DNA from: Methanobacterium_C sp963845285
GTDB taxonomy: Archaea; Methanobacteriota; Methanobacteria; Methanobacteriales; Methanobacteriaceae
Length of the DNA stretch: 64,000 nt
Direction: 5' to 3'
Assembly (NCBI GenBank): GCA_963845285.1
Contig: CAWJRO010000018.1
Location: 1 to 64,000 of the forward strand
Below are positions 36,469-45,616 of the stretch, one piece after another. Made by a program: the position numbers and the translations under genes. Each line of letters begins with the position of its first letter. Positions within the stretch are counted from its first letter, which is position 1. The notes beneath the pieces were generated by a model. It was given only the letters and a program-made list of their open reading frames with translations, did not search any database and was not told the DNA's origin.

Positions 36469-37458
36469 TCATGTCTCATTAATTCTTCTTAAAACCTTTT
36501 TAATTAACAGTAACAAATTTATTTTGAGAATCTGGGCAATGTAAAGAGGAAGATATATGTAATATAACTTTTGATGTGTTTTAAGAAATTTCAATGAGGT
36601 GCTGATTTCAGAGAACGTTCTCCTAATTAAATTCTTTTTCTTTCGGGAAACACTGGTTTTATGCCATATTTTTGAGTTTAAATTTGACACTACCTTGTAG
36701 CCATGTTCCCTGAGTTTTATGCACAGGTCGATATCTTCCATTCCAAAGAAAAGCTCTTTATTCAATAATTTTATTGGAATATCTCGGGTTTTCATCATCA
36801 AAGCCGCCCCTGAAACCCAGTCACACTCCAAAATGCCTTTGTAATTTTCTGCAGGATTTACATCAGATAAATCATAGTAACCAGGGAAACTGGATAAATC
36901 AACAACTCCCCCAATGTTGGATGCCACATCGGTCCTGTCGTTAGCATTGTAATAATAAATCTTTGGACCAACAACACCTATTTCAGCACGACTTTCTGCT
37001 ATTTTGACCAGTTCTGTAAGGAAATTTTTGTCAACAACAGTGTCGTTGTTTAAAAGTAGGGTATAATCCTGGTCAAATGCTTTAATGGCATATCTGATTC
37101 CGATGTTGTTTCCTTCTGCAAACCCATAGTTTTCATTATTTTTTATGAGAATTAGTTTATTTAAATTGGTATTAGTATGATCATTTAAACTTATCCCTGG
37201 AGAATTTAAATTCTCCAGGGTGTATTCTATGGTTTTTATGGGTTTGTTGTCTTTTGTGTATTTGAAGAATTTGGATTTGGGTTTTATTTTGCCTTCACAG
37301 TAGTTCTTAATTTTTTTTATGGAATCGTCCTTGGAATCGTTGTCCACAACGATCACGTTAAAGGAGGGGTAGGTTATTTGATAGAGTGATTCTAGGCACT
37401 CTATGGTATCTTCCCATCCATTCCAGTTTAGGATTATTACTGCAACCTTTGGATTCAT
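36469..37458 (-). CDS. Family 2 glycosyltransferase (chimeric with the gene at 40499)
   Basis: The 329-residue GT-A enzyme begins VAVIILNWNGWEDTIECLE with the nucleotide-sugar strand VIVVDNDSKDDS and acceptor region LLLNNDTVV. The first ~121 residues are identical to those of the gene at 40499-41527; after NNIGI the two diverge but remain homologous. The identical part contains an unusual ~45-residue Lys/Asn-rich insertion (centred on KFFKYTKDNKPIKTIEY). The C-terminal third has a hydrophobic helix (YYIYLPLYIAQILKINLLLLIKK, given in part). It lies downstream of the dehydratase gene. Confidence 0.85.
   Translation of the reverse strand: MNPKVAVIILNWNGWEDTIECLESLYQITYPSFNVIVVDNDSKDDSIKKIKNYCEGKIKPKSKFFKYTKDNKPIKTIEYTLENLNSPGISLNDHTNTNLNKLILIKNNENYGFAEGNNIGIRYAIKAFDQDYTLLLNNDTVVDKNFLTELVKIAESRAEIGVVGPKIYYYNANDRTDVASNIGGVVDLSSFPGYYDLSDVNPAENYKGILECDWVSGAALMMKTRDIPIKLLNKELFFGMEDIDLCIKLREHGYKVVSNLNSKIWHKTSVSRKKKNLIRRTFSEISTSLKFLKTHQKLYYIYLPLYIAQILKINLLLLIKKVLRRINET
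37195..37220. repeat. Perfect 26-bp palindrome inside the GT2 coding region
   Basis: The half-site CCCTGGAGAATTT is followed directly by its reverse complement. It lies in the shared part of the two GT2 genes (the second copy is at 41264-41289), about 100 bp from the point at which the duplicated blocks diverge. It encodes part of the ENLNSPG segment. It could form a cruciform or hairpin. Confidence 0.9.
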
Positions 37459-37484
37459 GTTATCTAGTTTAATTATATCCCTTT

Positions 37485-38714
37485 TTAATTTCGGTTTCCT
37501 TCCTTTAAGAAATAATTTAACTGGTCTTTTATGATGTCGTTAAGGCTGTGCATTGTTTTAGCCCCTATTTTTTCTATTTTATTTGTGTCTGATAGGAGTA
37601 TAGGGACTTCGGCAGGTCTGAATCTTTCTGGATTGAATTCAACAGTAATATCTCCTTTGTTTGTGTTGATTTTTAGTCCTCTATCTTCAAGTGTGTATTC
37701 AAGTTCTCCTTTGAGAATCATCCTGTCTACTTTGGTTTTATTAAATTTAATTCCAAAAATTTCATTAGTATCTTTTTCTGTAGGGGATGTTACTTCTTTT
37801 TCGCCTTTTAGGGTGTTTATTTTATTTATAGTCCATCCAGCTTCTTCCAGGCTGAGTAATATGTAACTTAGAATGGAGTTTGTTCTCATGGAACCTTGAT
37901 TGTAAACTTCTCCGGATTTACCGTTTTTTGCAAGTGTCATGTAACCTGCAACTATATCTTTTACGTGTGACCAGTCTCTGAAGGCATTTATGTTTCCAAT
38001 AGTTATTTTATCTATTTCTCCGAATTTTAATTTCATAACCTGGCTGGTTATGACGGATGTTACAAACATTAAACCTCTTCCAGCTCCTTCATGGTTAAAT
38101 GCTCGGGATACAACAGTATCTAAACCGTAAGAGTGGTAATAGTTTCTCATGAGGAAGTCACCATGAACTTTTGAGACTGCGTATGGTGACATGGGTCTTA
38201 GATGGTTTGTTTCTTTTATGGGGACTTCTGGGATTTGGGAAGGTTCGGGGAATATGGTTCCGTACTCTTTTTTAGCTCTTTCATATTGTTCTTGGGAAGA
38301 TATGACTAAACCATATTCTTCACTTGAACCTGCGAAAACTACCTTTGAATCATAATCTTTTACACGTATGGCATCCAATAGGTTTGCAGTTCCTATTCCA
38401 TTTATCATTTGGGTTTCCATAGAGTTTTCAAAGGATCTCGGCACGAATGATTGTGCTGCCAGATGAAATATGAAATCTGGCTCTGATTTGTCCAAAGCAT
38501 TTGCAAGAGATGTTATGTCTGTTAAATCCCCTTCTAAAAAGGTTAAATCATTCTCAATCCCATGATCCTTTAAATTTTTTGCTTTAGTTCCATCAGCTCT
38601 TCTCCTTATTAATCCAAAGACATTAGCTTCATTTTTAAGCAGTTCTTCTGCCAGATATGAACCCACAAATCCACTTACACCGGTTATTAAAATATTTTTA
38701 TCTTTAAAATTCAT
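37485..38714 (-). CDS. GDP-mannose 4,6-dehydratase-like SDR enzyme, copy 1
   Basis: The 409-residue extended short-chain dehydrogenase has the Rossmann motif ITGVSGFVGSYLA and the catalytic YxxxK in SPYAVSKVHG. The segment NHEGAGRGLMFVT resembles the equivalent NHxGPRRGExFVT of GDP-mannose dehydratases. An extra ~80-residue C-terminal region follows the usual end of the domain. It probably makes a dedicated deoxysugar precursor for the glycan locus. It is identical to the gene at 41554-42783. The stop is 26 bases before the GT2 gene. Confidence 0.8.
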   Translation of the reverse strand: MNFKDKNILITGVSGFVGSYLAEELLKNEANVFGLIRRRADGTKAKNLKDHGIENDLTFLEGDLTDITSLANALDKSEPDFIFHLAAQSFVPRSFENSMETQMINGIGTANLLDAIRVKDYDSKVVFAGSSEEYGLVISSQEQYERAKKEYGTIFPEPSQIPEVPIKETNHLRPMSPYAVSKVHGDFLMRNYYHSYGLDTVVSRAFNHEGAGRGLMFVTSVITSQVMKLKFGEIDKITIGNINAFRDWSHVKDIVAGYMTLAKNGKSGEVYNQGSMRTNSILSYILLSLEEAGWTINKINTLKGEKEVTSPTEKDTNEIFGIKFNKTKVDRMILKGELEYTLEDRGLKINTNKGDITVEFNPERFRPAEVPILLSDTNKIEKIGAKTMHSLNDIIKDQLNYFLKEGNRN

Positions 38715-38818
38715 TTAATACCTCCCATATAAACCTATCAATGTTTTAAATTTATAACCTTATTTAAAATTAGTATAATTAATATAAAATATAACTAATC
38801 CATTTCATTATTTGAATA

Positions 38819-38924
38819 TTATCTTATTTCTATCTCAGATATATCTTTTGAATTTATAACCCGATTTAAATGCCATAATAATCTTTCCCCAGCATGCTCA
38901 CATGTCCAAAACTCTCCAACAATT
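38819..38924 (-). pseudogene. C-terminal remnant of a GT4 gene created by the block duplication
   Basis: This 106-bp stretch equals 42888-42993 of the intact GT4 gene, coding its last ~35 residues and stop, but has no upstream gene body. It marks the outer end of the duplicated block. Immediately beyond it the sequence becomes unrelated AT-rich DNA leading to MITE copy 3. Confidence 0.88.
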
Positions 38925-39050
38925 AAAATATTATTTAATGTGAAAACTTTTATTGGCTGTTGATGGGGTGAATACCTTTATTAATTTATATTTCTTGTTC
39001 AAATAATTAAAAAGACTTTATAATGCTGTTTTGTTTATGTAAATATAAAT

Positions 39051-39157
39051 GAGACTGTCTCATGATTACTTTTGACATGTATAATTTTGCTTATTTTTGA
39101 ATTTAAAGTTTTATTTGTTCTTATTTTCTTGCAAATTTTGAATTATGAGACATCCTT
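39051..39157. mobile_element. MITE copy 3 (107 bp)
   Basis: The ends are GAGACTGTCTCATGATT and AATTATGAGACATCCTT. The 5-bp target duplication TAAAT is intact (39046-39050 and 39158-39162). The interior matches copy 1 in the same orientation. It lies between the duplicated block and the stop of the GT4 gene at 39197. The intervening 126 bp from 38925 have no other feature. Confidence 0.88.
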
Positions 39158-39196
39158 TAAATTTATTGAAAACAGTAAATTCATATTTTTTTTGGT

Positions 39197-40306
39197 TTAT
39201 TTTTCATTGCAAACTTCTTCATAAACTTTCAGTGTTTCTTTTGCTGTTTTTTCCCAGCTGAACATCTTAGCTCTTTTTAAACCTTTTTTACTGAGTTCCT
39301 TTTCTAATTCAGGATCTTTAAGAACATTGTACATGGCATCAGTGAGTTCTTGAATATTTTTTGGGTCTATCATTATTCCTGCATTTCCAACAACTTCCGG
39401 TAGGGATGAGGTGTTGGATGTGATAACTGGTGTTCCACATGCCATGGCCTCCAATGGGGGTAATCCAAACCCTTCATAAAGTGAAGGGTAAACAAAAAGA
39501 TTCGCGGCATTGTAAAGTGTTGTTAAGTCTTTTTCAGGGATATAATCAATAAAAATTATATCATTTGTTAAATTTAACTTTTTTATCAGTTCAAATGTTT
39601 TTTGTCTTTGTTTTTTGTCTATTTGGGGACGTCCAACTTTTACCAATTTTATTTTTAAATTATACCTCTTTTTTAAGTAATAAAAAGATTTAATTAAAAA
39701 TATAAAGTTTTTTCTTGACTGCTCAGAACCAAGATATAATATAAAATTTGGAGGTAGACTATATTCTTTCTTGAGTTTTTGTATAGTTTCATCAGTTAAT
39801 ACCTGGAACTTGGAGTCTACTCCTAAATAAATTGTTTTGATTTTTTCATCGGGTATTTTTGTATATTTGATGAGGTCTTCTTTGGTTTTTTCGGATATGG
39901 TGATTATTTTATCTGCTTTTGCCATGGCCTTTATTGAATATCCTGTAAATAACTTTTTAAATTTGTCATGTTCCATTAAATGAAGTCCTATGGTATCTAA
40001 ACATGTTGCAATTGTTGGATAATCCAATTTAAGGGATCTTAACAAGAATGTATCTTCTTGAGAAAAAAAATGTATTAAATCTGCTTCCTTCAAAGATTTT
40101 TGGACAATTTTAGGATACGTAAACAGATTATATACCAAATCTCTATGAGGCAAATTGAGCTTATAATTGGGCAATTCATAAGATATTTCATTATACTTAA
40201 CCTTTTCAGATAAATATTCAGCTGTTTTAAAATAAACTTTATATCTTCCGTACATCTCACCACCTATTTTGGGACCCACTATAGCATTAACTTTTAATAA
40301 ATCCAT
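39197..40306 (-). CDS. Family 4 glycosyltransferase
   Basis: The 369-residue GT-B enzyme has PNFILYLGSEQSRKNFIFLI, followed by the donor site LYEGFGLPPLEAMACGTPVI with both Glu residues of the E-x7-E motif. It is a close relative of the gene at 44315-45436 in the C-terminal half (YNAADLFVYPSLYEGFG is common to both). The start has GGAGGT upstream. A ~190-bp AT-rich gap separates it from the GT2 gene at 40499. Confidence 0.88.
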   Translation of the reverse strand: MDLLKVNAIVGPKIGGEMYGRYKVYFKTAEYLSEKVKYNEISYELPNYKLNLPHRDLVYNLFTYPKIVQKSLKEADLIHFFSQEDTFLLRSLKLDYPTIATCLDTIGLHLMEHDKFKKLFTGYSIKAMAKADKIITISEKTKEDLIKYTKIPDEKIKTIYLGVDSKFQVLTDETIQKLKKEYSLPPNFILYLGSEQSRKNFIFLIKSFYYLKKRYNLKIKLVKVGRPQIDKKQRQKTFELIKKLNLTNDIIFIDYIPEKDLTTLYNAANLFVYPSLYEGFGLPPLEAMACGTPVITSNTSSLPEVVGNAGIMIDPKNIQELTDAMYNVLKDPELEKELSKKGLKRAKMFSWEKTAKETLKVYEEVCNEK

Positions 40307-40498
40307 TGTATACCTCCGGAATTAGTTTTATAAATTCTTTTTAAGATGCTTTTAATAGACTTAAATTTTGTTCATCTAAATTTTAGTTATAAATTGTGAT
40401 TAATAGATAAATGGTAAAAAAGACTTTAAAACCCAATTATTTCAGTGGAACTGCTGTAAAGAGAGTTTAGATATATTAAAAGAATTAGATTTAATCTA

Positions 40499-41527
40499 CT
40501 AAAATTTTTTATATCCATATTTTCCCCTAACAACATCTATCAATATTTTAAAAGATAAAATAGATTTTTCAACATCTCTTTTTATTAAATAATGTCTGAT
40601 TGAAATAAGTCTATCTACTACAAATCTTATGAAAAGGACTTTGATCCTTTTTTTGCAGTTTTTCTTCATTAATAAAAATTGATTACGTGTACCATAGTAA
40701 AGTGATGTTGAGGAATTGTCAACTGATGCAGAAACTTTATGCCATATTTTTGCCTTTGGAACGTAAAATAACTTGTAACCTTCTTTTTTAGCTCTTAAAC
40801 ACCAGTCTATGTCTTCATAATAAAGGAAATAATCTGGATCAAGAAGTCCAATATGTTTTATAACTTCTCTTTTTATAAGTAAGGAGCAACCGGATATATA
40901 ATCTATTTCTTCAGGCACACTTTCACAGTTTTTAGTTTCATCTAAATGGAGATATATTATTTTGCTGTGGCATATATCCACGTGACCCCCAATGTATGTG
41001 ATAAGTTTAGGATCGTCGTAACGAAAAACAGTGGGTCCTACTATTCCTATTTCATCGTATTTATTTGAAAATAAAATTAATTCATTTAAAAAGTCTTTAT
41101 CCACAACTGTATCATTGTTTAAAAGTAATATATAATCTGTTTCTAAATGTTCAAGTGCATAATCAATTCCGATGTTGTTTCCTTCTGCAAACCCATAGTT
41201 TTCATTATTTTTTATGAGAATTAGTTTATTTAAATTGGTATTAGTATGATCATTTAAACTTATCCCTGGAGAATTTAAATTCTCCAGGGTGTATTCTATG
41301 GTTTTTATGGGTTTGTTGTCTTTTGTGTATTTGAAGAATTTGGATTTGGGTTTTATTTTGCCTTCACAGTAGTTCTTAATTTTTTTTATGGAATCGTCCT
41401 TGGAATCGTTGTCCACAACGATCACGTTAAAGGAGGGGTAGGTTATTTGATAGAGTGATTCTAGGCACTCTATGGTATCTTCCCATCCATTCCAGTTTAG
41501 GATTATTACTGCAACCTTTGGATTCAT
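40499..41527 (-). CDS. Family 2 glycosyltransferase (chimeric with the gene at 36469)
   Basis: The 342-residue GT-A enzyme shares its first ~121 residues exactly with the gene at 36469. It then continues with DYALEHLETDYILLLNNDTVV, the metal/acceptor region IDWCLRAKKEGYKLFYVPKAKIWH (in part) and a basic C-terminus. It is preceded by the second copy of the dehydratase gene with the same spacing, because both lie in the duplicated block. It probably extends the same glycan with a different acceptor specificity. Confidence 0.85.
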   Translation of the reverse strand: MNPKVAVIILNWNGWEDTIECLESLYQITYPSFNVIVVDNDSKDDSIKKIKNYCEGKIKPKSKFFKYTKDNKPIKTIEYTLENLNSPGISLNDHTNTNLNKLILIKNNENYGFAEGNNIGIDYALEHLETDYILLLNNDTVVDKDFLNELILFSNKYDEIGIVGPTVFRYDDPKLITYIGGHVDICHSKIIYLHLDETKNCESVPEEIDYISGCSLLIKREVIKHIGLLDPDYFLYYEDIDWCLRAKKEGYKLFYVPKAKIWHKVSASVDNSSTSLYYGTRNQFLLMKKNCKKRIKVLFIRFVVDRLISIRHYLIKRDVEKSILSFKILIDVVRGKYGYKKF

Positions 41528-42993
41528 GTTATCTAGTTTAATTATATCCCTTTTTAATTTCGGTTTCCTTCCTTTAAGAAATAATTTAACTGGTCTTTTA
41601 TGATGTCGTTAAGGCTGTGCATTGTTTTAGCCCCTATTTTTTCTATTTTATTTGTGTCTGATAGGAGTATAGGGACTTCGGCAGGTCTGAATCTTTCTGG
41701 ATTGAATTCAACAGTAATATCTCCTTTGTTTGTGTTGATTTTTAGTCCTCTATCTTCAAGTGTGTATTCAAGTTCTCCTTTGAGAATCATCCTGTCTACT
41801 TTGGTTTTATTAAATTTAATTCCAAAAATTTCATTAGTATCTTTTTCTGTAGGGGATGTTACTTCTTTTTCGCCTTTTAGGGTGTTTATTTTATTTATAG
41901 TCCATCCAGCTTCTTCCAGGCTGAGTAATATGTAACTTAGAATGGAGTTTGTTCTCATGGAACCTTGATTGTAAACTTCTCCGGATTTACCGTTTTTTGC
42001 AAGTGTCATGTAACCTGCAACTATATCTTTTACGTGTGACCAGTCTCTGAAGGCATTTATGTTTCCAATAGTTATTTTATCTATTTCTCCGAATTTTAAT
42101 TTCATAACCTGGCTGGTTATGACGGATGTTACAAACATTAAACCTCTTCCAGCTCCTTCATGGTTAAATGCTCGGGATACAACAGTATCTAAACCGTAAG
42201 AGTGGTAATAGTTTCTCATGAGGAAGTCACCATGAACTTTTGAGACTGCGTATGGTGACATGGGTCTTAGATGGTTTGTTTCTTTTATGGGGACTTCTGG
42301 GATTTGGGAAGGTTCGGGGAATATGGTTCCGTACTCTTTTTTAGCTCTTTCATATTGTTCTTGGGAAGATATGACTAAACCATATTCTTCACTTGAACCT
42401 GCGAAAACTACCTTTGAATCATAATCTTTTACACGTATGGCATCCAATAGGTTTGCAGTTCCTATTCCATTTATCATTTGGGTTTCCATAGAGTTTTCAA
42501 AGGATCTCGGCACGAATGATTGTGCTGCCAGATGAAATATGAAATCTGGCTCTGATTTGTCCAAAGCATTTGCAAGAGATGTTATGTCTGTTAAATCCCC
42601 TTCTAAAAAGGTTAAATCATTCTCAATCCCATGATCCTTTAAATTTTTTGCTTTAGTTCCATCAGCTCTTCTCCTTATTAATCCAAAGACATTAGCTTCA
42701 TTTTTAAGCAGTTCTTCTGCCAGATATGAACCCACAAATCCACTTACACCGGTTATTAAAATATTTTTATCTTTAAAATTCATTTAATACCTCCCATATA
42801 AACCTATCAATGTTTTAAATTTATAACCTTATTTAAAATTAGTATAATTAATATAAAATATAACTAATCCATTTCATTATTTGAATATTATCTTATTTCT
42901 ATCTCAGATATATCTTTTGAATTTATAACCCGATTTAAATGCCATAATAATCTTTCCCCAGCATGCTCACATGTCCAAAACTCTCCAACAATT
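41166..42993. repeat. 1828-bp duplicated block, copy 2
   Basis: This is the second copy of the block at 37097-38924. Here the GT4 gene at its outer end is complete (42888-44129), so this copy is likely the source and copy 1 the derived one. It includes the palindrome at 41264-41289. Confidence 0.93.
41554..42783 (-). CDS. GDP-mannose 4,6-dehydratase-like SDR enzyme, copy 2
   Basis: The 409-residue protein is identical to the product of 37485-38714. It has the same Rossmann ITGVSGFVGSYLA, YAVSK catalytic motif and long C-terminal region. The upstream ~100 bp carry GGAGGTATT before the ATG and AT-rich promoter-like sequence, repeated with the block. Gene dosage may be doubled as a result. Confidence 0.8.
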   Translation of the reverse strand: MNFKDKNILITGVSGFVGSYLAEELLKNEANVFGLIRRRADGTKAKNLKDHGIENDLTFLEGDLTDITSLANALDKSEPDFIFHLAAQSFVPRSFENSMETQMINGIGTANLLDAIRVKDYDSKVVFAGSSEEYGLVISSQEQYERAKKEYGTIFPEPSQIPEVPIKETNHLRPMSPYAVSKVHGDFLMRNYYHSYGLDTVVSRAFNHEGAGRGLMFVTSVITSQVMKLKFGEIDKITIGNINAFRDWSHVKDIVAGYMTLAKNGKSGEVYNQGSMRTNSILSYILLSLEEAGWTINKINTLKGEKEVTSPTEKDTNEIFGIKFNKTKVDRMILKGELEYTLEDRGLKINTNKGDITVEFNPERFRPAEVPILLSDTNKIEKIGAKTMHSLNDIIKDQLNYFLKEGNRN

Positions 42994-44129
42994 TCTACAG
43001 CTTTTTGAGACATTTTGTACCTTTTATAATCCTTGGAAAGCATTTCAACAATGGCTTGTGCAAATAAGGTTTCATCTCTATCTATTAACATCCCTGTTTT
43101 GGTGTGGACTACTGTTTCCCTTACACCGCCTTCTTTTACAGCCACAACTGGTGTTCCACATGCCATGGCTTCCAAAGGTACTAATCCAAATGGTTCAAGG
43201 TAAGGAGCGTAAACGACGAGTTTTGCTTTATTATAAAGCATAACAAGTTCATAATCGTCTACAAGATCTTTTATTTCAAGTTCAACACCTGATTTTGATG
43301 CAAGGTTTTCAACGTATGTCTGCCATTTTTCATCCCCAAAGTTCGAAACAATAACCAGCTTTGGACGTATATTCGAGTCAATTTTAGCCATTGACCTCAC
43401 AATGAAATCATATCCCTTTGATGGTATGATTGTACCAACGGATAACACGAATTCTTCTTCTGAAATGTTAATTGGTTTGAAAAAATCAGTGTCTACACCT
43501 AAATATGATACAAATGAATTCAGACCATAAGTCCTCATTATGGATTCCCTTGAAAAGTAGGAATTTGCTAAAGTGTAACTTGAAAATGATGAATTCTTTT
43601 TATCTATATTTGATTCTTTTTTTTCAACGTGCTTAACAAATATATTTATGAAAGGTGTAAAAATACTGTCTTTTTTCTTTTGATCAAGTTTTTTTAGGAT
43701 TGCTTCATTTCTTTGGGGCTGCTGGCAGTAATAAACAACCGGTTTTTTGATATATTTAAGGAAGAATGGGGACATAGTGTACTGGTCCTGTTCGCAGAGA
43801 ACAACATCATAATCCCCATTATTTATAACTTCAGCTATTTCTTTGTGAGTTTTTTCAAGATCCTTAAGAGACATGGGCTTTATTATTGCAGGGACGTATT
43901 CAAATTTGGAATATACCATTGACCTCCAAAAGTTCTTCTTCACAGGAAATGATTTAACTTCTCTTACAAGATCTTTTAAGGGTAAAAACTTCTCATTAGC
44001 GGTTGATGGAACAAAAACATCCACTGTATGTGGTGATTTATTTAAATATTTGATAAATCCATATAATGCTCTTTTTGCCCCTCCTGATGGCAAATTATGA
44101 AAAACTGCAATTTTTAATGGTTCTGGCAT
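42888..44129 (-). CDS. Family 4 glycosyltransferase
   Basis: The 413-residue GT-B enzyme has the N-terminal loop LPSGGAKRALYGFIKYL, the strand VLSVGTIIPSKGYDFIV and the donor site EPFGLVPLEAMACGTPVV. A Lys-rich helical insertion occurs near residues 150-175 (KKLDQKKKDSIF). GAGGA precedes the ATG. Its last ~35 codons are included in the duplicated block and reappear as a remnant at 38819. It resembles mannosyltransferase-type GT4 proteins. Confidence 0.87.
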   Translation of the reverse strand: MPEPLKIAVFHNLPSGGAKRALYGFIKYLNKSPHTVDVFVPSTANEKFLPLKDLVREVKSFPVKKNFWRSMVYSKFEYVPAIIKPMSLKDLEKTHKEIAEVINNGDYDVVLCEQDQYTMSPFFLKYIKKPVVYYCQQPQRNEAILKKLDQKKKDSIFTPFINIFVKHVEKKESNIDKKNSSFSSYTLANSYFSRESIMRTYGLNSFVSYLGVDTDFFKPINISEEEFVLSVGTIIPSKGYDFIVRSMAKIDSNIRPKLVIVSNFGDEKWQTYVENLASKSGVELEIKDLVDDYELVMLYNKAKLVVYAPYLEPFGLVPLEAMACGTPVVAVKEGGVRETVVHTKTGMLIDRDETLFAQAIVEMLSKDYKRYKMSQKAVEIVGEFWTCEHAGERLLWHLNRVINSKDISEIEIR

Positions 44130-44314
44130 AGTACATTCCTCGTCAATTAATTTTCTTAAAATGAATTATTATAGTTACTTTTTTAATTGCTTCAATTTCA
44201 TTTACATTAACTTTAATTTCATTTATAACATCTATTTGATAATGTGAATGATAATGAAACTTTCAGATCACTTTAACTCTTATAATATAATATGTTTAAG
44301 ATCAATTTCCAACA

Positions 44315-45436
44315 TCAATCTAAAATGCTTTCATAAACTTTCCATGTTTCATTGGCAGATTTTTCCCAGCTGAATTTTTTGGATCTTTCTAAACTTTTTT
44401 TGCTTAAATCTTCTTTTAGAACATTATCTGTCAGTACTCTGTGCATGGATTCTGCCAGACCATTGACGTCTTTGGGGTTCACCATGATGCCTGCGTTTCC
44501 AACGACTTCTGGTAAGGATGATGTGTTGGACGTGATAACAGGAGTTCCACAGGCCATTGCCTCAAGGGGGGGTAGACCAAAACCTTCATAAAGTGAGGGA
44601 TAAACAAAAAGATCCGCAGCATTGTAAAGTTTAACCAGATCTTCATCAGGAACATAGCCGGGAAAGATGACACTTTCTTGAAGGTTTAACCTTTCAATTT
44701 CTCCAATTGTTTCTTCATATTTCCATCCCCTTCCACCAACAACTACAAGTTTATGTTTTAAACCCATTTTTTTCAGTTTATAAAGAGCTTTAATAAGTAC
44801 TGGAACGTTCTTTCTTGCTTCAATCCTACCAGTAAATAAAATAAATGGATCTGTGAGTTTATAACTCATTTTTAAATTATTTTTTACTTCTTCAATATTC
44901 TTAATTGGTTTGTAGCGAGCATTAACTGCGTTAGGAATAATGGTCACTTTTTCATCAGGTATATCAAAGTATTTTATGCAATCATCCTTCGTTTTTTGAG
45001 ATACAGCAATGACATGATCGATTCTATTTTTTATGAGCTTTAAAGATGAGTTCCACAGGAATGATGTATCCCTTGAGTATGTTTTGGGAAATAGTAATGG
45101 AATCAGATCATGGATAGTTAAAATTTTTTTAATGTTCCTGTTTAAAAAGAATGGAGCAATTTGGGTATGGAAATGTGCGGGTACATGTAAAATATCTATA
45201 TTTGCACTTTTTATTGCTTTAGGCATGCCAATTATATTTGTGAGTTTGAGCGGCATTTTAGGGATTATAATATCATTTGTTCTAGTATATACGGGGTCTT
45301 CAATCTTTTTATAGTGAATTAGGGATATTTCTTTGGATTTTCCCATTTTAATCATATTTTCAAGGAGATCGTACAGGTAATTGTCCACACCTGTTCTTTG
45401 TCTGTCTATTATCCACGAGAGAATGCCAACGTTCAT
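44315..45436 (-). CDS. Family 4 glycosyltransferase
   Basis: The 373-residue GT-B enzyme has the N-terminal segment DRQRTGVDNYLYDLLENM, PFILFTGRIEARKNVPVLI, and the same LYEGFGLPPLEAMACGTPVI donor site as the gene at 39197. ATG 45436 is the only good start. The start region faces MITE copy 4 (45510-45616). Surface glycan role inferred from position. Confidence 0.87.
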   Translation of the reverse strand: MNVGILSWIIDRQRTGVDNYLYDLLENMIKMGKSKEISLIHYKKIEDPVYTRTNDIIIPKMPLKLTNIIGMPKAIKSANIDILHVPAHFHTQIAPFFLNRNIKKILTIHDLIPLLFPKTYSRDTSFLWNSSLKLIKNRIDHVIAVSQKTKDDCIKYFDIPDEKVTIIPNAVNARYKPIKNIEEVKNNLKMSYKLTDPFILFTGRIEARKNVPVLIKALYKLKKMGLKHKLVVVGGRGWKYEETIGEIERLNLQESVIFPGYVPDEDLVKLYNAADLFVYPSLYEGFGLPPLEAMACGTPVITSNTSSLPEVVGNAGIMVNPKDVNGLAESMHRVLTDNVLKEDLSKKSLERSKKFSWEKSANETWKVYESILD

Positions 45437-45509
45437 TTTAACATCACTACTACTTCTTAAATAATTTAAATTGATTTTTTAGTAATTTATTTACTTTTTA
45501 TATACCTCT

Positions 45510-45616
45510 GAAGTTGTCTCATAATTATTTTTAACATATATAATTTTGTTTATTTTTGAATTTAAAGCTTTATTTATCCTTATTTTTTTGCAAATTCTGA
45601 ATTATGAGACAGCCTC
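45510..45616. mobile_element. MITE copy 4 (107 bp), overlapping the end of a GT2 gene
   Basis: The ends are GAAGTTGTCTCATAATT and AATTATGAGACAGCCTC, with the 5-bp target duplication CCTCT on both sides (45505-45509 and 45617-45621). The insertion provides the last three codons and the stop of the GT2 gene that ends at 45602. The interior matches copies 1 and 3 in orientation. Confidence 0.9.

Larger units (their letters stand above)
37097..38924. repeat. 1828-bp duplicated block, copy 1
   Basis: This block matches 41166-42993 with a constant offset of 4069 bases and no difference that I could see. It covers the 5' third of a GT2 gene, the whole dehydratase gene, its promoter and the last ~35 codons of a GT4 gene. 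Outside these limits the flanks are unrelated on one side (38925 onward) and homologous but divergent on the other (below 37097). Confidence 0.93.
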
